A stretch of DNA of 64,000 bases from Leptospira kanakyensis (GCF_004769235.1 NZ_RQFG01000012.1:248001-312000), one strand, 5' to 3'. Counted from the first letter of the stretch, positions 45,477 to 55,026 are shown. The notes: a model not told the origin generated them from the sequence alone. Made by a program: numbers and translations.

Positions 45477-47345
45477 ATGGGAAGAGAACAGCTCTTACTC
45501 GATTTTATCCCTGAAGGATTTGAACTCATAGAGGTTTGTGAATCAGCAATTCTCTCTATTGAAGAAATCAATGATAGATCAGGTGATTATGATGAAGAGT
45601 TAATTAATAACTTATTCAGGGCCGTCCATACCTTTAAAGGTTCAAGTGGATTACTAAAACTGGAAAGTTTGGTAAAAATTTCTCACGAAGCAGAAACCCT
45701 GATGGATATTTTGCGAAAAGAAAAATTACTTCCAAACGAAGATATATGCCAAGTATTAATTAACACCTGTGACCAACTCCGAAGGTTATTACAAAAAGTA
45801 GATGAAACCAAATCTAACCCGGAACTAGATGAAGAGTCAGAAGCAATCATTGAAGTTCTCAAACGAGAGATCAAACAACTGGCCCAAGAAACAAATGTTT
45901 CGGAAATAGAAGCCAAAACAAATGAACCAAAGAAAAAAAGTTACGAAATTTTTGGAGAGGAATCTTCCAATGTTTCTACGGCAGTCGTAACAAAAAAACC
46001 TGCTTTTGAAATTTTTGGTGAATCACCTGCACCTTCTCCCCAACCGGAAGAAGTCAGAAACCCGGAGATTCTGCAACCTCAAATTAATACGGAAAAACAA
46101 TCAAAGGATTCATTTACCCAAACAAAAACCCCTATCGACAAAGAGGGAATGAATGTTCCGACAGCAGTCCATAAAAAAGAGATAAAGGTCGCCAATGAAA
46201 AGTTAGATGCTCTTATGGATTTAGTTGGTGAACTAGTCATTGCGGAATCGAATGTAACCCAACACCCAATGTTGAAATCGTTACGAAACGAAGATTTTAA
46301 TTCTTCAATCAATCGCCTTCGTAAAATTGTTTTAGATCTACAAGAAGTTGCACTCTCCACACGAATGATACCAATTAGTGGAGTTTTTCATAAAATGTCC
46401 CGCCTGATCAGGGATCTACAGAAAAAAGCCAATAAAAAAGTAGCATTGTACATAAGCGGAGAAGAAACAGAAATCGATAAATCCATTGTTGATTTAATTG
46501 CAGATCCCATTATCCATATTTTAAGAAACTCAATCGATCATGGAATTGAAAATGCCGAAGAACGTTTATTATCCAATAAACCTGAAGTAGGATCCATCCA
46601 ACTAAGCGCCAAACAATCAGTTAACGAAGTTTGGGTGATGATTCGTGACGATGGGAGAGGACTGAACCGAGAAAAAATAATCAAAAAATCAATCGAAAGA
46701 GGAATTCTATCTGGTGATACGGATCAACTTTCTGATAAAGAAGTTTACAATCTAATTTTTGTTCCTGGTCTATCAACTGCAGAATCAGTAACGGATATTT
46801 CTGGCCGTGGTGTCGGAATGGATATTGTTCGTCAAAACGTAGAAAGGATGGGCGGAAAAATAGAAATCCATAGTCGTTATGGTAAGGGCACAAGTTTTAT
46901 ATTAAGAATTCCATTATCCCTTGGAATTATGGAAGGAACCGTTGTCCGTATAGGAAATAAATTTTTCACAATCCAAACAACTGAACTGAGAGAGTTTATT
47001 AGCCTTAGAGATAGAGAAGAAATCCCTTTGGAAGACAACCAAAAGGTAATCGATGTTCGTGGGACATTCATACCCATCTTTGATATTAATAGAATCCTTA
47101 ACCATAGAGAAGAAATTTTTTATGATGGTTTGGATCCACTTATGATTGTCCTTGAATATGAAAAAAAACTAATAGGGATCCGAGTTGATGAAATCATCGG
47201 CAACCAAAACGTTGTCATCAAACCGTTGCAAGGAATTTTAGAAGAAGCAAATGGTGTAAACGGATTTACCATTCTCGGCAGTGGGAATGTCAGTTTGATT
47301 TTAGATGTTAAATCCATTTTTCAAAAAATGCAAAGAATCGACTGA
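45477..47345 (+). CDS. cheA: Chemotaxis histidine kinase CheA
   Basis: A 622-residue kinase with P1, P3, P4 and P5 domains. The P1 phospho-acceptor is His51 in AVHTFKGSSGLL. Where a P2 domain would sit there is a Pro/Glu-rich linker holding two copies of EIFGE (157-161, 178-182). Dimerisation helices include ALSTRMIPISGVFHKMSRLIRDL. ATPase motifs are NSIDHGIE, IRDDGRGL and GRGVGMDIV, and a CheW-like P5 ends the protein. All catalytic boxes are intact. It lies eight bases after the MCP gene and overlaps cheB by one base. Confidence 0.94.
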   Translation: MGREQLLLDFIPEGFELIEVCESAILSIEEINDRSGDYDEELINNLFRAVHTFKGSSGLLKLESLVKISHEAETLMDILRKEKLLPNEDICQVLINTCDQLRRLLQKVDETKSNPELDEESEAIIEVLKREIKQLAQETNVSEIEAKTNEPKKKSYEIFGEESSNVSTAVVTKKPAFEIFGESPAPSPQPEEVRNPEILQPQINTEKQSKDSFTQTKTPIDKEGMNVPTAVHKKEIKVANEKLDALMDLVGELVIAESNVTQHPMLKSLRNEDFNSSINRLRKIVLDLQEVALSTRMIPISGVFHKMSRLIRDLQKKANKKVALYISGEETEIDKSIVDLIADPIIHILRNSIDHGIENAEERLLSNKPEVGSIQLSAKQSVNEVWVMIRDDGRGLNREKIIKKSIERGILSGDTDQLSDKEVYNLIFVPGLSTAESVTDISGRGVGMDIVRQNVERMGGKIEIHSRYGKGTSFILRIPLSLGIMEGTVVRIGNKFFTIQTTELREFISLRDREEIPLEDNQKVIDVRGTFIPIFDINRILNHREEIFYDGLDPLMIVLEYEKKLIGIRVDEIIGNQNVVIKPLQGILEEANGVNGFTILGSGNVSLILDVKSIFQKMQRID

Positions 47346-48367
47346 TGATTAAGTTACTCATTGTTGATGATCAATCGGTTGTGCGAAAAGTCCTTTCGGA
47401 GATGTTTATTGGTGACAAAAACATACAAGTTGTTGGAACAGCAGCTAATGCTTTGGAAGCCAAACGTTTGATTCCTCAACTCCTTCCAGATGTAATAAGT
47501 TTGGATGTGGACATGCCTGGGATGTCAGGAATCGAGTTTTTAGACTGGCTTATGCCAAACTTTCCAACGCCAGTAATTATGCTTAGCACCTATACAGTAT
47601 CAGGTGCTAATGCGACAATCAAAGCACTTGAAAGAGGTGCCATGGATTTTGTAAAAAAACCAGATGGTACGGAAGCTGATTTTTTACGAATGTTAGAAGA
47701 ACTTACAAACAAAATTAAGAAATTAGGTTTAGGCGCAAAACCAAAACAATACGTCACAAATTCCCAACCAAAACTGGTCAGCCCCAAAGGCAAACAAACC
47801 AACATCAAACTGATTGCCATTGGTGCATCAACCGGCGGAACCCAAGCATTAGATTTTATTTTACATAAATTACCAAACGACCTACCCCCCATTGTTGTTG
47901 TACAACATATGCCAGAACATTTCACAACCTTGTTTGCGCAAAGGCTTAACCAAACGACTGGCCTTCCCGTGAAAGAGGCAACCCATGGAGATATTTTAGA
48001 ACATGGTCATGTTTATTTAGCACCCGGTGACCAACATCTCCTCGTTCGCCGAATGGCAGGACGTTTTTATTTAGAAGTCGAAATGTTTGATAAAGTTAGT
48101 GGCCATCGTCCATCCGTAGACGTAATGTTTAACTCTATCTCACAAGGAAAGATGGGAAATCATTGTTTGGCCATTTTACTCACAGGAATGGGAAGAGATG
48201 GAGCTAGTGGATTAAAAGGAATCAAAGATGCTGGTGGACGAACCATCGGTCAAGACGAAGAGTCTAGCGTAGTTTATGGAATGCCCAAAGAAGCGTTTTT
48301 GTTAGGTGGTGTTGAAAAACAGGTAAGTCTTTCCGCCATACCAGATGTTATTTTACAATATTTATAA
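47345..48367 (+). CDS. cheB: Protein-glutamate methylesterase CheB
   Basis: A 340-residue response-regulator methylesterase that removes receptor methyl groups. The receiver (LLIVDDQSVVRKVL, phospho-Asp in VISLDVDMPGMSG, Lys in DFVKKPDG) is joined by a linker to the esterase domain with the triad Ser in IGASTGGTQAL, His in VVQHMPEHF and Asp in TGMGRDGASGL. No cheR methyltransferase accompanies it in the window. Start codon overlaps the cheA stop. Confidence 0.94.
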   Translation: MIKLLIVDDQSVVRKVLSEMFIGDKNIQVVGTAANALEAKRLIPQLLPDVISLDVDMPGMSGIEFLDWLMPNFPTPVIMLSTYTVSGANATIKALERGAMDFVKKPDGTEADFLRMLEELTNKIKKLGLGAKPKQYVTNSQPKLVSPKGKQTNIKLIAIGASTGGTQALDFILHKLPNDLPPIVVVQHMPEHFTTLFAQRLNQTTGLPVKEATHGDILEHGHVYLAPGDQHLLVRRMAGRFYLEVEMFDKVSGHRPSVDVMFNSISQGKMGNHCLAILLTGMGRDGASGLKGIKDAGGRTIGQDEESSVVYGMPKEAFLLGGVEKQVSLSAIPDVILQYL

Positions 48368-48385
48368 TGAAAGTGGAGATTCAAT

Positions 48386-48754
48386 ATGTCAAAAAAAATA
48401 TTACTTTGTGATGATGCACCAACTGCCTTAAAACTAATGGAAATGGTTCTTGGTGATGAAGGTTACGAAATATTCAAAGCAGAAAATGCAGAACAAGCAA
48501 TGAAAAGCCTGGAACTCAATGGCCCTTTTGATGGTTGTGTATTTGATGTCAACATGCCAGGAAAAAATGGAATCGAATTATCTCGTGATTTTTTAGCCCA
48601 CCCCAAAGGAGCTGGAGCCAATATCGTGATAGTTTCTACAGAATCTAGTGATCACTTGCGGCAAGCCGGAAAAGACGCAGGTGTAAAAGCTTGGATTGTG
48701 AAACCATTTGATGATGAAGATTTGATCGAAGTACTAAAACGGATTACAGCTTAA
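48386..48754 (+). CDS. cheY: CheY-like single-domain response regulator
   Basis: A 122-residue receiver: acidic pocket LLCDDAP, phospho-Asp in VFDVNMPGKNG, Thr in VSTESS and Lys in WIVKPFDDE. The last gene of the chemosensory operon. It could be the motor-binding CheY or a phosphate sink; sequence alone does not decide. Its stop overlaps that of cheD on the other strand by two to three bases. Confidence 0.88.
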   Translation: MSKKILLCDDAPTALKLMEMVLGDEGYEIFKAENAEQAMKSLELNGPFDGCVFDVNMPGKNGIELSRDFLAHPKGAGANIVIVSTESSDHLRQAGKDAGVKAWIVKPFDDEDLIEVLKRITA

Positions 48755-49296
48755 AATGTATAAATGGCCGTTTTTTTAACCATCCTTTCGCGAACCTTAG
48801 TTTCAAAATGTCTTTCTTGTGTGAGAATTTCAGTAGATAGGTTCGCAGGTATCCTGGTTATAAAAACGTCATAACTATCCGTATGGAAAACCAACTTTCG
48901 ATACAACTCCCCACCTGTGTCTTCACTGACGATTGGGATTTTTTCCGTTTGCAAAAAACTTTTAACAAAACTTACATTTTTAGGGCCAGCATGACTCGTT
49001 GTTAGTTTTAAAGTCTGGGATCCACCAAAGATTTTTGCCTTTAATTCATTACGTGGGATATTGAGTTTCACAAATTCATTGATGATAAGTTCCATGGAAG
49101 TAATTCCGTAACGTGAACTTTTTTTCTCTTCTATTTTGTCGTTACTACCTGGTAAGAGAATATGATTGATGGCGCTATGTTTTGTTTTTTCGTGAAACAA
49201 ACAGACAGAAACACAAGATCCCAAAATAGTTCGGATTTCATAAAAGCCTGAGGTAAAATAAGCTTCACCAATATTTAGAAAAACTTGTTGTTTCAT
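48751..49296 (-). CDS. cheD: Chemoreceptor glutamine deamidase CheD
   Basis: A 181-residue CheD. The N-terminal GEAYFTSGFYEIRTILGSCVSVCLFHEKTKHSAINHILLPG-type segment holds the catalytic Cys (GSCVSV) and His (INHILLP); KIFGGSQ follows. CheD deamidates receptor glutamines and often works with CheY-type phosphatases. It is transcribed toward the operon, convergent with cheY, so it needs its own promoter. About 60 residues at the C terminus are less conserved. Confidence 0.88.
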   Translation of the reverse strand: MKQQVFLNIGEAYFTSGFYEIRTILGSCVSVCLFHEKTKHSAINHILLPGSNDKIEEKKSSRYGITSMELIINEFVKLNIPRNELKAKIFGGSQTLKLTTSHAGPKNVSFVKSFLQTEKIPIVSEDTGGELYRKLVFHTDSYDVFITRIPANLSTEILTQERHFETKVRERMVKKTAIYTF

Positions 49297-49497
49297 ACAA
49301 AGTGATACACGGGGCAGAGATCTATTTTCATAATTACCGAAGAAATGAATTTGTCATTCCAAATTATTTTTCGTGAGAAACCATTCGTGAGAAAATATTC
49401 GCATGAATGATAAGACGTATTTTTTTCTAAAAAAAACGACCACCCAAACAAGGGGATCCCTAAATCTATTGGATGGTCAAAATGTAGTTCTAGTATT

Positions 49498-50376
49498 TTA
49501 TCTCGTAGTTCGGTATCTAGCGTACACTCCGTCAATGTCCGGCCCATTGGAAATGGCTTCTTTTACAAAAGCCAAATTTGTATCTGGGTTTTTCCAACGA
49601 ACCGAAGATGCAGAAGACAATCTGATGTAAGTAAATCCAGTTTTCAATTCATCTCTTAAACTGGAATTACATCCAGATCCACCTGCTGAATTAGATACAT
49701 CACTTAGTTCATCTAAATCAAATCCATCTCCGCCAGAGTTTGCCAATTCAAAAACTAAACTAGGATCATGTCCAAAATTTTTCGTTGTTTCATGAAATAA
49801 TACTGAATTTCTGCCAGCAAACCTTGGCCAATCAGCAGGATTTTTAGAATATGTTGTTTCTGGCGCAAAACTATAATTCGGATTAAACCCACACCAATTG
49901 GTAGTATCGTTACTAACTTCAACGATAATGATATCCATAAAATATGTACTCGGGTTAGATACTTTGAATGCATTTTCAAAAACAATAAAATCAATACCAG
50001 GACCATTGGTAATTTTGTGACCAGACCATTCTAAAATAATATGATCATTTGCTAATGTATAGTATAAAGAAAATACATCGGTTCCACCTCCAGTAAGACC
50101 AGCACCGCGAACTCCATTCACTGCATTATTACTATTTCCGATTCCTGAGCCTGTATGCCCAGGCGCAGACTTTACTGTATCTGCCAACCAAACACCAGGA
50201 TGAGAGGAGACGGGACCAGGAATGTCTGGATTGTCCGATCCATCGATGGGGTTTGTATTTTCCATTTGTAACAATGGTAAAAGTAGAGTCGAATCTACGT
50301 TAGATGGTTTTGTTTCGCAATTCCAGACCAAAAGAAAGGAAGTGCTGACAAGAAGTAAGTTTGTTTGAATTTTCAA
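49498..50376 (-). CDS. Cobalamin-riboswitch-controlled lipoprotein
   Basis: A 292-residue lipoprotein (signal MKIQTNLLLVSTSFLLVWNC, Cys20, then STLLLPLL). The mature part is beta-rich: GAGLTGGGTDVFSLYY, the strand LEWSGHKITNGPGIDFIVFENAF, then PADWPRFAG and GGDGFDLDELSD. It resembles leptospiral lipoproteins I recall being annotated as the LIC_13355 family, linked to cobalamin; that name is from memory. I place the start at a TTG (50376) because AAAGGAG lies seven bases before it; an ATG at 50397 has no such site. A cobalamin riboswitch begins about 115 bases upstream. A role in cobalamin capture is inferred. Confidence 0.78.
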   Translation of the reverse strand: MKIQTNLLLVSTSFLLVWNCETKPSNVDSTLLLPLLQMENTNPIDGSDNPDIPGPVSSHPGVWLADTVKSAPGHTGSGIGNSNNAVNGVRGAGLTGGGTDVFSLYYTLANDHIILEWSGHKITNGPGIDFIVFENAFKVSNPSTYFMDIIIVEVSNDTTNWCGFNPNYSFAPETTYSKNPADWPRFAGRNSVLFHETTKNFGHDPSLVFELANSGGDGFDLDELSDVSNSAGGSGCNSSLRDELKTGFTYIRLSSASSVRWKNPDTNLAFVKEAISNGPDIDGVYARYRTTR

Positions 50377-50490
50377 TTTTGTCTCCTTTGTTGTCATTAG
50401 GAGCGCAGAATTTGTTCAGTTGTAGTTTGTTCAATTGCAGACGACCCAATGACATATTTGTCCGGGGCCCTGAAAAAAATTTTCGGTGCA

Positions 50491-50603
50491 AATGATCGTT
50501 TACGGGCGATTCATTTACGGGAAGATCCGACTTATTCCATAGTAGTATGGAAATCACGGTTGCGCCGTCAGCTGAGGATTTACACCCCATTCCTCCCGGA
50601 ATT
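50491..50603 (-). promoter_or_regulatory. Cobalamin riboswitch upstream of the lipoprotein gene
   Basis: A 113-nt minus-strand copy of the same compact cobalamin riboswitch found at 30707-30825. It has GGGAGGA/TCTTCCC, GGTGTAAATCCTC, CTGACGGCGCAACCGTGA, a variable arm of different sequence but same position (TTCCATA/TATGGAA), AAGTCGGA and the 3' hairpin on AATGATCG/CGATTCATT. The arm changes with pairing kept, which is covariation support. It precedes the lipoprotein gene by about 115 bases. Confidence 0.88.
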
Positions 50604-50733
50604 AAGTCCAGCTTTTGCAAACGAACAATTTAAACAAGAAATAAAGAAAATATCATTTCAACTATCAAGACATTTATAAATGAAATTCGGTTTGAAATCG
50701 GTTACACAATTGGGCTCCGTAGCCATAGGCAAA

Positions 50734-52170
50734 TCATAAAGGATCTAAACACAAATCACAATTCCCACAAATCTCGAAAGGAGAATCAAAATATTCATGG
50801 ATGAACTTCCGCCGACAATCTTTTGTTTTTGTATAAAGAACCGTTTGATAGAGTCGTTTTTGATTTTCCTTTTTTTTATCCAACAATTCGGCTTCTGAAA
50901 AAAAGGAATCAGACCAAGTGGACTCAATTTGTAAAGTTCCACGTTCGATATCCCCAGAAATAAGACCTTTACTTGCCAATAAACTTAGAGCTGTTTGAAT
51001 TCGATGGTCTCCTTTGTTTTTATAAGTCAAATAAGATTGTAAGGTTTCATAATCCAAACTGGGTAATTCAGTTTGTTTTTGTAGTAAGGTTTGAAATAAT
51101 TTTTTCAAATACGATACATCAGGGTTTTGCCATTCAATAAATTCCATTTGTACACTGAGATCATCTTGGCAATAATAAAGTCTACAATCAGAAGGGTGAC
51201 CATCTCTCCCTGCGCGACCAATTTCTTGGTAATAAGACTCTATACTTCCGGAAATTTGTGCATGATAAATATTACGAATATTTGGTTTATCAATCCCCAT
51301 TCCAAAAGCGTTAGTAGCAAGTAGAAGCCCATCTTCTGATTTAAGAAATAAAGATTGTATTTTGTTTCTTTGATCTGGAGAAAGTTTGCCGTGATAAAAA
51401 AAATGCTTTTTATGTTTCGTATCCAAAAAGTGGCTAAACTTTTCTAATTCGCTAATCAAACTAAAGTAGATAATAGTAGCACCTTTCGACTGATTCAAAT
51501 CTTCCAAAATTGTTTTGTATTTTGATTCCGAATCAAAACAATCCATTACCGATAGTTTCAAATTTGGACGAAACAAACCATTGTCAAAAATCTGAATTTT
51601 TTCTTTGGAAAATCCCAATTGAGTGATGATATCATCTTGTACTCGTTTGGAGGCAGTCGCCGTCAATGCAATGGTAGTTGGAGAACCTAAAATTTCACGA
51701 AACCAAGCAACTTTAGTATAGTCAGGCCGAAAGTCATGACCCCATTGGCTGATACAATGTGCCTCATCAATGGCAAGAAGAGAAATATTGATTCCACTAA
51801 GTGCATCCAAAAATTCTTTTTTTTGAAATCTTTCCGGAGAAACATATACTATTTTATACTCTCCAGATTTTAGTTTGTCATACCGATCCAACCTTTCCTT
51901 TTTCCCCAAACTAGAATTGATAAATGTTGCAGGAACAGCTTTACTTTGTAAGGCGGCAACTTGGTCTTTCATGAGAGCTATCAGAGGAGAAATGACAATA
52001 CACGTTCCTGGCAATGTGAGAGCAGGGATTTGATAACACAAAGATTTGCCCATACCCGTTGGCATAAGGACGAGAGCATGTTTTTTCGATAAAACATGTT
52101 TGATGATTGTTTCCTGGTTTCCACGAAATTGGGAAATGCCAAAAATTTCACAAGATTGCTTTAGAGTCAT
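50734..52170 (-). CDS. recQ: RecQ-type ATP-dependent DNA helicase
   Basis: A 478-residue superfamily 2 3'-5' helicase. Motifs are in order: FRGNQETII (motif 0), MPTGMGKSLCYQIPAL (I), ISPLIALMKDQV (Ia), IDEAHCISQWGHDFRPDY (II plus aromatic-rich loop), ALTATAS (III), ATNAFGMGIDKP (V) and QEIGRAGRDG (VI). A zinc-binding region with CRRKFIHEYF and CGNCDLC follows a short winged-helix segment. There is no HRDC domain, so it is shorter than E. coli RecQ (609). Acts in recombination and fork repair. Located alone, downstream of the adenylate cyclase gene on the same strand. Confidence 0.9.
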   Translation of the reverse strand: MTLKQSCEIFGISQFRGNQETIIKHVLSKKHALVLMPTGMGKSLCYQIPALTLPGTCIVISPLIALMKDQVAALQSKAVPATFINSSLGKKERLDRYDKLKSGEYKIVYVSPERFQKKEFLDALSGINISLLAIDEAHCISQWGHDFRPDYTKVAWFREILGSPTTIALTATASKRVQDDIITQLGFSKEKIQIFDNGLFRPNLKLSVMDCFDSESKYKTILEDLNQSKGATIIYFSLISELEKFSHFLDTKHKKHFFYHGKLSPDQRNKIQSLFLKSEDGLLLATNAFGMGIDKPNIRNIYHAQISGSIESYYQEIGRAGRDGHPSDCRLYYCQDDLSVQMEFIEWQNPDVSYLKKLFQTLLQKQTELPSLDYETLQSYLTYKNKGDHRIQTALSLLASKGLISGDIERGTLQIESTWSDSFFSEAELLDKKKENQKRLYQTVLYTKTKDCRRKFIHEYFDSPFEICGNCDLCLDPL

Positions 52171-52186
52171 TTATTTTTTTAGAATT

Positions 52187-54025
52187 CTAAGACTCATGTG
52201 TGACAAGAAAAACTTCAATTGGCTTTAGCTTTCCTTTTACAGTTTCTTCTGCAACAAACTTTGTCTGAAACAATTCAGGCCGCTCCAAACTAGCAATCGT
52301 AGATCCAGAAACAAGAATATCGGCAGAATATTTTTTTGTTAACCCTTCTAAACGACTGGCGGCATTGACAGTATCGCTAATGACAGTGGAGTCCATCCTT
52401 CTGTTTTCACCGATAGTCCCAAGCATTAGTGGGCCAGTATGAATTCCAATCCCAAACTCCACAGCCTGATATCCACCCCTAACCCGCCCATCGTTGTATT
52501 CCCGAAGTGCATGCCTCATGGCGATGGCTGCCACCAAAGATTCATCAGGTGGGCCAGGAAAAAGTGCCATCATTCCATCTCCCAGGTATTTATCCACAAA
52601 TCCATTATGATCTCTAATGATGGGACCAAATAGTTTAAGAAACGAATTGATAAACTTGAAGTTTTCTTTTGGACTCATTGATTCAGATAAACCAGTGAAA
52701 TTTCGAATATCCAAAAAGAATACAGTCATTTTCATTTCGGTAAAATCACCTAAAGCAATTTCTGTGATACTTTTTTTATTCAATAAACCCAACACTTCTC
52801 GAGGAATGAATCTTTCAAGAGAGGAATTTATTTTTTCTAAGGCGGCAGAATGCATTTCGCTCGTAGCAAATGCATTAGCAAAAAGACGTGCAACAACCAA
52901 AGACTGTGCTAATAAAAAAACGAATGTCCCTACATTCACTAAAGATGGAAGATTCCAGAAAAAATGACTTTTTACAATATCAAGCAATACGGTGAACAAA
53001 AAAACAACTGTTCCCCCAACAAATAACCCTGCTCCGGGTTCTTTATGAAGAAGTGCTCGGCCAACAATGATTAAACTATAGATTCCATAAGAAACAAGTA
53101 ACAATTGAAAAGGAACTAACAATTTGGTTGTCCAAACAATAGGGGCAGTAACATTAATGACTGCATATAAAATCCCACCAATCATGGTAATGATTGTTGC
53201 TGGCCGATATGAAAATTTGGGATACAAACGATCAACAAAGGCAGCAAAACTTACCAATGCCAATGCCATGGTAACATATACACCACGAATCACAAAATAC
53301 CAGCTAACATCTGGGAAAATTTCTAAAAACAATGTTTCACTGTAAAAAGTAGAACGAAATGAAATCATCAAACAAAATACACCGAACCATAGTGGCGCCC
53401 TATTTTGACTACGGAAGAAGAAGGAACCACAATGATAAAGTCCCATAAGAAAAATGGCGCCAAAGAGAAAGGCCTCCCAAATCACTGCTTGTGTTCGGAT
53501 CCCTTGAATTTGATCTAAAGTACCGAGTGTTAAACTATAATAGATACCGCCAAATTGATCATCCCAGTTTGATACCTCAACCTCCAAATCCATTTCAGTT
53601 TTTTCTGTTTTCGGAATTAAGATGACCCTTGGCCGATAAGAAGGAAAACCACTTCCCGATACGGGCGAAACAAGACCTTCTTTTGCTATGACAGCCCCAT
53701 CAACTGACAACGAGAAGGCGGTTCCGACCAAGGGAGACAATATAGCTAATTGATGAGAATTGTCCGGTAGTATAATTTTTAACCGATAAACACCATGCCC
53801 CAGAGGATTTCCATGAAATCCCTTGGTGGACGGGACTTCCCAAGGAACTCCATCGAGTTTCCATTCCCCATCTAGAGGAACCGTCCCCTGAAGCCATGAC
53901 CACAAACTTAGATCTAATGTTCCTGCCGCCGCAGTGGGAATTTGTAATTGTCCAGATCGCGGCGAACAGTACGAACAAATACTAATGGCAATCAAGACTA
54001 CAGCAATACGAATATATGGAAACAT
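52187..54025 (-). CDS. 7TM receptor adenylate/guanylate cyclase
   Basis: A 612-residue membrane cyclase. A lipoprotein-like or cleaved signal (SICSYC) is followed by a periplasmic jelly-roll domain (about 30-190; PLDGEWKLDGV, LSVDGAVIAKEG), seven helices of the 7TMR-DISM type (about 195-400) and a class III cyclase domain (about 430-600). That domain shows VFFLDIRNFTGLSE with a metal Asp, KYLGDGMMALFPGP with the second, FGIGIHTGPLMLGTIG, and SDTVNAASRLEGL holding the Asn/Arg of the transition-state site. All catalytic residues seem present, so it should make cAMP or cGMP. The frame is open to a TTG at 54127; ATG 54025 gives the better signal. Confidence 0.87.
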   Translation of the reverse strand: MFPYIRIAVVLIAISICSYCSPRSGQLQIPTAAAGTLDLSLWSWLQGTVPLDGEWKLDGVPWEVPSTKGFHGNPLGHGVYRLKIILPDNSHQLAILSPLVGTAFSLSVDGAVIAKEGLVSPVSGSGFPSYRPRVILIPKTEKTEMDLEVEVSNWDDQFGGIYYSLTLGTLDQIQGIRTQAVIWEAFLFGAIFLMGLYHCGSFFFRSQNRAPLWFGVFCLMISFRSTFYSETLFLEIFPDVSWYFVIRGVYVTMALALVSFAAFVDRLYPKFSYRPATIITMIGGILYAVINVTAPIVWTTKLLVPFQLLLVSYGIYSLIIVGRALLHKEPGAGLFVGGTVVFLFTVLLDIVKSHFFWNLPSLVNVGTFVFLLAQSLVVARLFANAFATSEMHSAALEKINSSLERFIPREVLGLLNKKSITEIALGDFTEMKMTVFFLDIRNFTGLSESMSPKENFKFINSFLKLFGPIIRDHNGFVDKYLGDGMMALFPGPPDESLVAAIAMRHALREYNDGRVRGGYQAVEFGIGIHTGPLMLGTIGENRRMDSTVISDTVNAASRLEGLTKKYSADILVSGSTIASLERPELFQTKFVAEETVKGKLKPIEVFLVTHES

Positions 54026-54345
54026 TTCCTGGAATGCTAACGGACAGTAGGAGATTGTCAATCGAATTCGATCTTTAAGAAGAACAAGAAAAGGCAAAAT
54101 CTCGATTCTTGGTTCGTATAAATTCAATGAAGTAAGAACGATTCATTCATAACAAATCTATTAGTAATGAATCCAACGAAACCACTTACAGTAATTACGG
54201 TGTACTACTAATCCTTTCCAATGATATAAAGTTTTTTAAACCAGTTAGTTATAAAGAAATGAAGAGACCTTAAACAAAAAAGAAGTCCAAAGAACTTGAC
54301 AATGAATTTTAGAACTTTAAAGTTTTGTAATCTAAAGGAGACTAG
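54026..54345 (+). promoter_or_regulatory. Intergenic region with promoter for the small envelope operon
   Basis: No gene is seen in these 320 bases. TTGACA (54296-54301), a 16-base spacer and TAAAGT (54318-54323) make a good promoter 23 bases before the ATG at 54346, with AAAGGAG as ribosome site. The leftward cyclase promoter is not evident. Confidence 0.55.
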
Positions 54346-54747
54346 ATGAAATTAAAATTTTCCAAAATCATTTCGATTTGTATTTTTTTTACGCTGACTG
54401 CATCCGTTTCAGCACAAAAAGGACAACAGTACGAAGCAAAACCACAAGGTGGATTTACAAAAAATATATCAGGCACTTGGGATTGTGGTGACTTTGGGAA
54501 ACTTACACTCAAACAGAACGGAATTTCAGTCACTGGTGTTTATGATAACAACGGAGGAAGTTTGAGAGGAACCATTACTGGTAATACATTCAGTGGTGTC
54601 TGGTCTGAATCAGAAACTGGTGATTCCGGAGCATTTGAATTCGAACTAGCCATCAAACGTATGTCTCCAGATCCAACACATTTAGATGGGAAGTGGAATC
54701 ACACAAACGATCGCAAATGGCAGACCGGATGGAACTGCGTTAAGTAA
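54346..54747 (+). CDS. Small exported beta-barrel-like protein
   Basis: A 133-residue secreted or periplasmic protein with a cleavable signal (IISICIFFTLTASVSAQ). The mature part has ISGTWDCGDFGKLTLKQNGISVTGVYDNNGGSLRGTITGNTFSGVWSE-type strands, a pattern of short GxW and GxY turns seen in lipocalin-like or avidin-like small barrels, closed by a Cys pair (WDCGDF, WNCVK). Ligand unknown. A strong promoter and ribosome site precede it. The next gene starts four bases after its stop, so it leads an operon that ends with a papain-like protease. Confidence 0.72.
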   Translation: MKLKFSKIISICIFFTLTASVSAQKGQQYEAKPQGGFTKNISGTWDCGDFGKLTLKQNGISVTGVYDNNGGSLRGTITGNTFSGVWSESETGDSGAFEFELAIKRMSPDPTHLDGKWNHTNDRKWQTGWNCVK

Positions 54748-54751
54748 CATT

Positions 54752-55021
54752 ATGATAATAATAAAATCAATTTTAATTATTGCAGGGTTCATTGTATTAG
54801 GCGGGGTCGTCGGTTTTTTTGGACCTTTCATCATTGCGCAATTCGACCAAAATCCTGCTTGGTCTATGATCACAATGGTTACCGTACCAATAGGTTTTCA
54901 TCTAGGACTTGTCGTCGGTTTGTTTTGGGTTTTTGGATTTTCCTTTCCCGGAGTCATCGTTCCTTTAATTACAAGTCTTGGTTTAGCTACAATGGTTTAC
55001 TATTTAATTTTTAATCAGTAG
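54752..55021 (+). CDS. Small membrane protein
   Basis: An 89-residue integral membrane protein with about three hydrophobic helices (IIIKSILIIAGFIVLGGVVGFFGPF, then PIGFHLGLVVGLFWVFGF and PLITSLGLATMVYYLIF). No known motif. The frame stays open upstream into the previous gene, but the ATG at 54752 matches the start of the hydrophobic segment. Between a secreted barrel protein and a WG-repeat protein in one operon. Function unknown. Confidence 0.62.
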   Translation: MIIIKSILIIAGFIVLGGVVGFFGPFIIAQFDQNPAWSMITMVTVPIGFHLGLVVGLFWVFGFSFPGVIVPLITSLGLATMVYYLIFNQ

Positions 55022-55026
55022 GTGTT

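Noticed and set aside
50449..50679. Open plus-strand frame of 76 codons over the cobalamin riboswitch
   Set aside because: It shares a peptide with a frame over the other riboswitch (LRAIHL.EDPT), but the similarity breaks by frameshift while RNA pairing is kept. The conservation belongs to the minus-strand RNA.
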